A stretch of DNA of 60,796 nt from QYOJ01 sp964449285 (GTDB lineage Bacteria > Bacteroidota > Bacteroidia > Bacteroidales > FEN-979): the NCBI GenBank assembly GCA_964449285.1, contig CAYUZX010000015.1, positions 1 through 60,796 of the forward strand, read 5' to 3'. The translations under genes and the position numbers were made by a program. Numbering within the stretch: the first letter of the stretch is position 1; the number at the start of each line of letters is the position of its first letter. Below the pieces are notes generated by a model, which did no database searches, was not told the origin of the DNA, and worked only from the letters and a program-made list of their open reading frames with translations. Positions 59,179 through 60,796 of the stretch are shown piece by piece.

Positions 59179-60507
59179 ATGAGTACAAAAATATTCCTTT
59201 CAATTTTGGCATTTGTCCTTACTGTCAGTTCCTTTGGTCAAAAGTCCACACTTGAATTGACCTTCACCGCTGTTAACAACACCTCTTACTTCCAACTCGA
59301 CAGCATTAAAATAATGAACCACACCCAGGGAGGCGACACTACACTCTATTGGCCCGATACGGTGCTTGTGCTGGATTACCATGTGAGAGTACCTGAACTT
59401 AATCCAAATCAGGAAAGGGTACAGTTATTTCAGAACTACCCTAACCCGGTGATAAACCAAACAACCATTTCCATGTCTGTTCCTGAAAAGGATGAAGTGG
59501 ATATCATCATCACAGACATGATGGGCCGGGTAGTTTTGAAATATGACAGGCTGTTTGATCAAGGGATTCATTCCTTCCGGTTTGCCCCTGGAGGTGAAAA
59601 TCTTTATTTCTTCACTGTGCAATGGAGGGGAAACAGTAGCAGCATCAAAATCCTGAAGGCTGCCTCCAATTCAAACAAAGTAAGTTCGCTCAAATACCTG
59701 GGGGCTAAGGCCTCATCCCCGCAGCTAAAGGCAACAGAAGATATTCACAGATTCTCCTTAAGCTTAGGTGATGAGCTGTGTTACATTGGTTACGGAAATG
59801 CGCTCCAATCAGGGAAGATTGATACACTGGGAACCAGCGAAACCTGTACCTTCCAGTTTGCCACCAACATCCCTTGTTTGGGAACTCCCACGGTGAACTA
59901 CGCTGGACAGGTTTATAATACGATACAGATCTTCAGCCAGTGCTGGCTGAAGGAGAACCTGAATGTAGGAACCATGATTCCCGGCGGCCGGGATATCTCT
60001 GATGATGGTATCATCGAGAAATACTGTTATAACGACGATCCGGAATGGTGTGCTTTTTATGGTGGGCTATATCAATGGAACGAAATGATGCAATACACCA
60101 CACAACAGGGGACACAGGGTATTTGCCCGCCAAACTGGCACCTCCCCACGGATGAGGAATGGAAAGTACTGGAAGGGGCCGTAGATAGCCAGTATGGTAT
60201 TGGAGACACTACATGGGATGATTATGGATACAGGGGTATTGATGCCGGAATAAATCTGAAAACCACCAGTGGCTGGAACAGTGGAGGCAACGGCAACGAC
60301 CTGTTTGGTTTTTCAAGCCTACCGAGTGGTTACCGCCACTTCTATGGTTTTTTCGACCTCATTGGCGACTACGGCAACGTGTGGACTTCCTCGGAGGGAG
60401 ATAACTATTACGCATGGTACCATTACCTCGGTTTCAACTTTCCGGGAGTAATCCGGAACACCAACTTCAAGGAGTTCGGTTTCAGTGTACGGTGCCTCAG
60501 GGATTAG
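59179..60507 (+). CDS. Secreted protein with internal sorting-like domain and C-terminal Fib_succ_major domain
   Basis: A 442-residue exported protein. The signal peptide is MSTKIFLSILAFVLTVSSFG followed by Q. Residues about 85-160 (LFQNYPNPVINQTTISMSV, then ENLYFFTVQWRG) closely resemble a T9SS type A sorting domain but are internal. Residues about 240-442 are a fibrobacter-type major paralogous domain: TIQIFSQCWLKENLNVGTMI, GGLYQWNEMMQY, GICPPNWHLPTDEEWKVLEG, FSSLPSGYR, NVWTSSEGD and a final FGFSVRCLRD. Function of such domains is unknown; they are common in large paralogous sets in Bacteroidota and Fibrobacter. ATG 59179 is chosen because it starts the signal peptide; 59158 is an alternative. 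Confidence 0.8.
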   Translation: MSTKIFLSILAFVLTVSSFGQKSTLELTFTAVNNTSYFQLDSIKIMNHTQGGDTTLYWPDTVLVLDYHVRVPELNPNQERVQLFQNYPNPVINQTTISMSVPEKDEVDIIITDMMGRVVLKYDRLFDQGIHSFRFAPGGENLYFFTVQWRGNSSSIKILKAASNSNKVSSLKYLGAKASSPQLKATEDIHRFSLSLGDELCYIGYGNALQSGKIDTLGTSETCTFQFATNIPCLGTPTVNYAGQVYNTIQIFSQCWLKENLNVGTMIPGGRDISDDGIIEKYCYNDDPEWCAFYGGLYQWNEMMQYTTQQGTQGICPPNWHLPTDEEWKVLEGAVDSQYGIGDTTWDDYGYRGIDAGINLKTTSGWNSGGNGNDLFGFSSLPSGYRHFYGFFDLIGDYGNVWTSSEGDNYYAWYHYLGFNFPGVIRNTNFKEFGFSVRCLRD

Positions 60508-60672
60508 GTGTACTCCTATGTGCCGTCCTTCTTATAGCTGATGCAGCATTTTTATTTGAATGTCCTTTCTGGAGATGAGTGTTGTTATAACACCTTCACA
60601 CCGGGGGTGCGTTCAGGGGAAAACCCGTTTTTGCAGACCTACACCCTATGAGAAATTTCATGGAGTATTGAT

Positions 60673-60709
60673 AAAAAAAGGGTCCAAACCAAATATGATT
60701 GAAACCCTT
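60673..60709 (-). terminator. Terminator-like hairpin after tRNA-Asn
   Basis: On the minus strand AAGGGT (60709-60704) pairs with ACCCTT (60683-60678) across a 20-nt loop, followed by a run of T, shortly after the tRNA 3' end. The rest of the 60508-60717 spacer shows nothing I can name. Confidence 0.5.
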
Positions 60710-60717
60710 GTCTTTAT

Positions 60718-60794
60718 TGGCTCCCCCTTCAGGACTTGAACCTGAGACCCTCTGATTAACAGTCAGATGCTCTAACCAACTGAGCTAAGGAGGA
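60718..60794 (-). tRNA. tRNA-Asn (anticodon GTT)
   Basis: On the minus strand the 7-bp acceptor stem TCCTCCT pairs with AGGGGGA (one G-T). The D-arm GCTCAGTTGGTTAGAGC, the anticodon arm with loop CTGTTAA (anticodon GTT) and the T-arm with GGTTCAAGTCC are complete. The discriminator is G, and the CCA end is encoded (60718-60720). The total length with CCA is 77 nt. Confidence 0.96.
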
Positions 60795-60796
60795 AT

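Noticed and set aside
60537..60555. GCTG/CAGC hairpin followed by T-rich sequence after the last coding gene
   Set aside because: Stem of only four pairs; could be chance.

Overview
The window is a chromosomal stretch of a Bacteroidota genome, most likely an uncultured, anaerobic, fermentative member of the Bacteroidales. The evidence is four secreted proteins carrying C-terminal or internal type IX secretion (T9SS) sorting-like domains, many TAnnTTTG -7 promoter boxes, a GH92 alpha-mannosidase, a two-component sensor with a Reg_prop/Y_Y_Y ectodomain, two EF-G genes, and an SDR-type threonine dehydrogenase. A run of exactly 100 N inside a tandem repeat shows a scaffolded draft or metagenome assembly. 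I see no transposase, integrase, phage or CRISPR genes.

Layout. 1-5.4 kb: GH92 glycosidase, T9SS-sorted subtilase, tyrS. 5.4-10.1 kb (minus): cysS, an ACE-like M2 peptidase lipoprotein, an ECF sigma factor and an anti-sigma factor fused to a TonB C-terminal domain. 10.2-12 kb: threonine dehydrogenase and an MBL-fold hydrolase, convergent on a perfect palindrome. 12-20.8 kb (minus): a carbon-metabolism block of ADP-forming acyl-CoA synthetase fused to a GNAT domain, a tiny lipoprotein, acyl-CoA dehydrogenase, fused isobutyryl-CoA mutase (IcmF) and butyrate kinase. 20.9-22.2 kb: outer-membrane porin. 22.4-27.6 kb (minus): Kbl, AcpS, an AcsA-like acyl-CoA synthetase, an acyl carrier protein and a second Kbl-like alpha-oxoamine synthase. 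27.7-34 kb: small lipoprotein, Fe-alcohol dehydrogenase, MFS exporter, an EF-G paralogue with altered G motifs, and a PfkB/adenosine kinase. 34-40 kb: MsrBA fusion, an exosortase-like membrane protein without an obvious active site, and a MacB-type ABC export system. 40-43.7 kb: canonical fusA, the N gap, DEAD-box helicase. 43.8-50 kb: a TolC-adaptor-RND pump divergent from two small exported proteins. 50-60.5 kb: large T9SS-linked secreted proteins, a GNAT enzyme and a sensor kinase. The window ends in tRNA-Asn.

How the genes work together. Threonine dehydrogenase plus Kbl would turn threonine into glycine and acetyl-CoA. ACAD, IcmF, butyrate kinase and the ADP-forming acyl-CoA synthetase fit fermentation of branched-chain amino acids to isobutyrate or butyrate with ATP formation. 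The AOS-ACP-acyl synthetase-AcpS group looks like a module in which an amino acid is condensed with a carrier-bound acyl group.

The most unusual feature of the DNA is a set of short, phased tandem micro-repeats. Octamers (coding-strand consensus close to AGYGAAAT) directly abut the stop codons of four genes. Heptamer arrays sit in spacers and are also translated inside CysS, inside the PfkB kinase and as the tail of an ABC ATPase.
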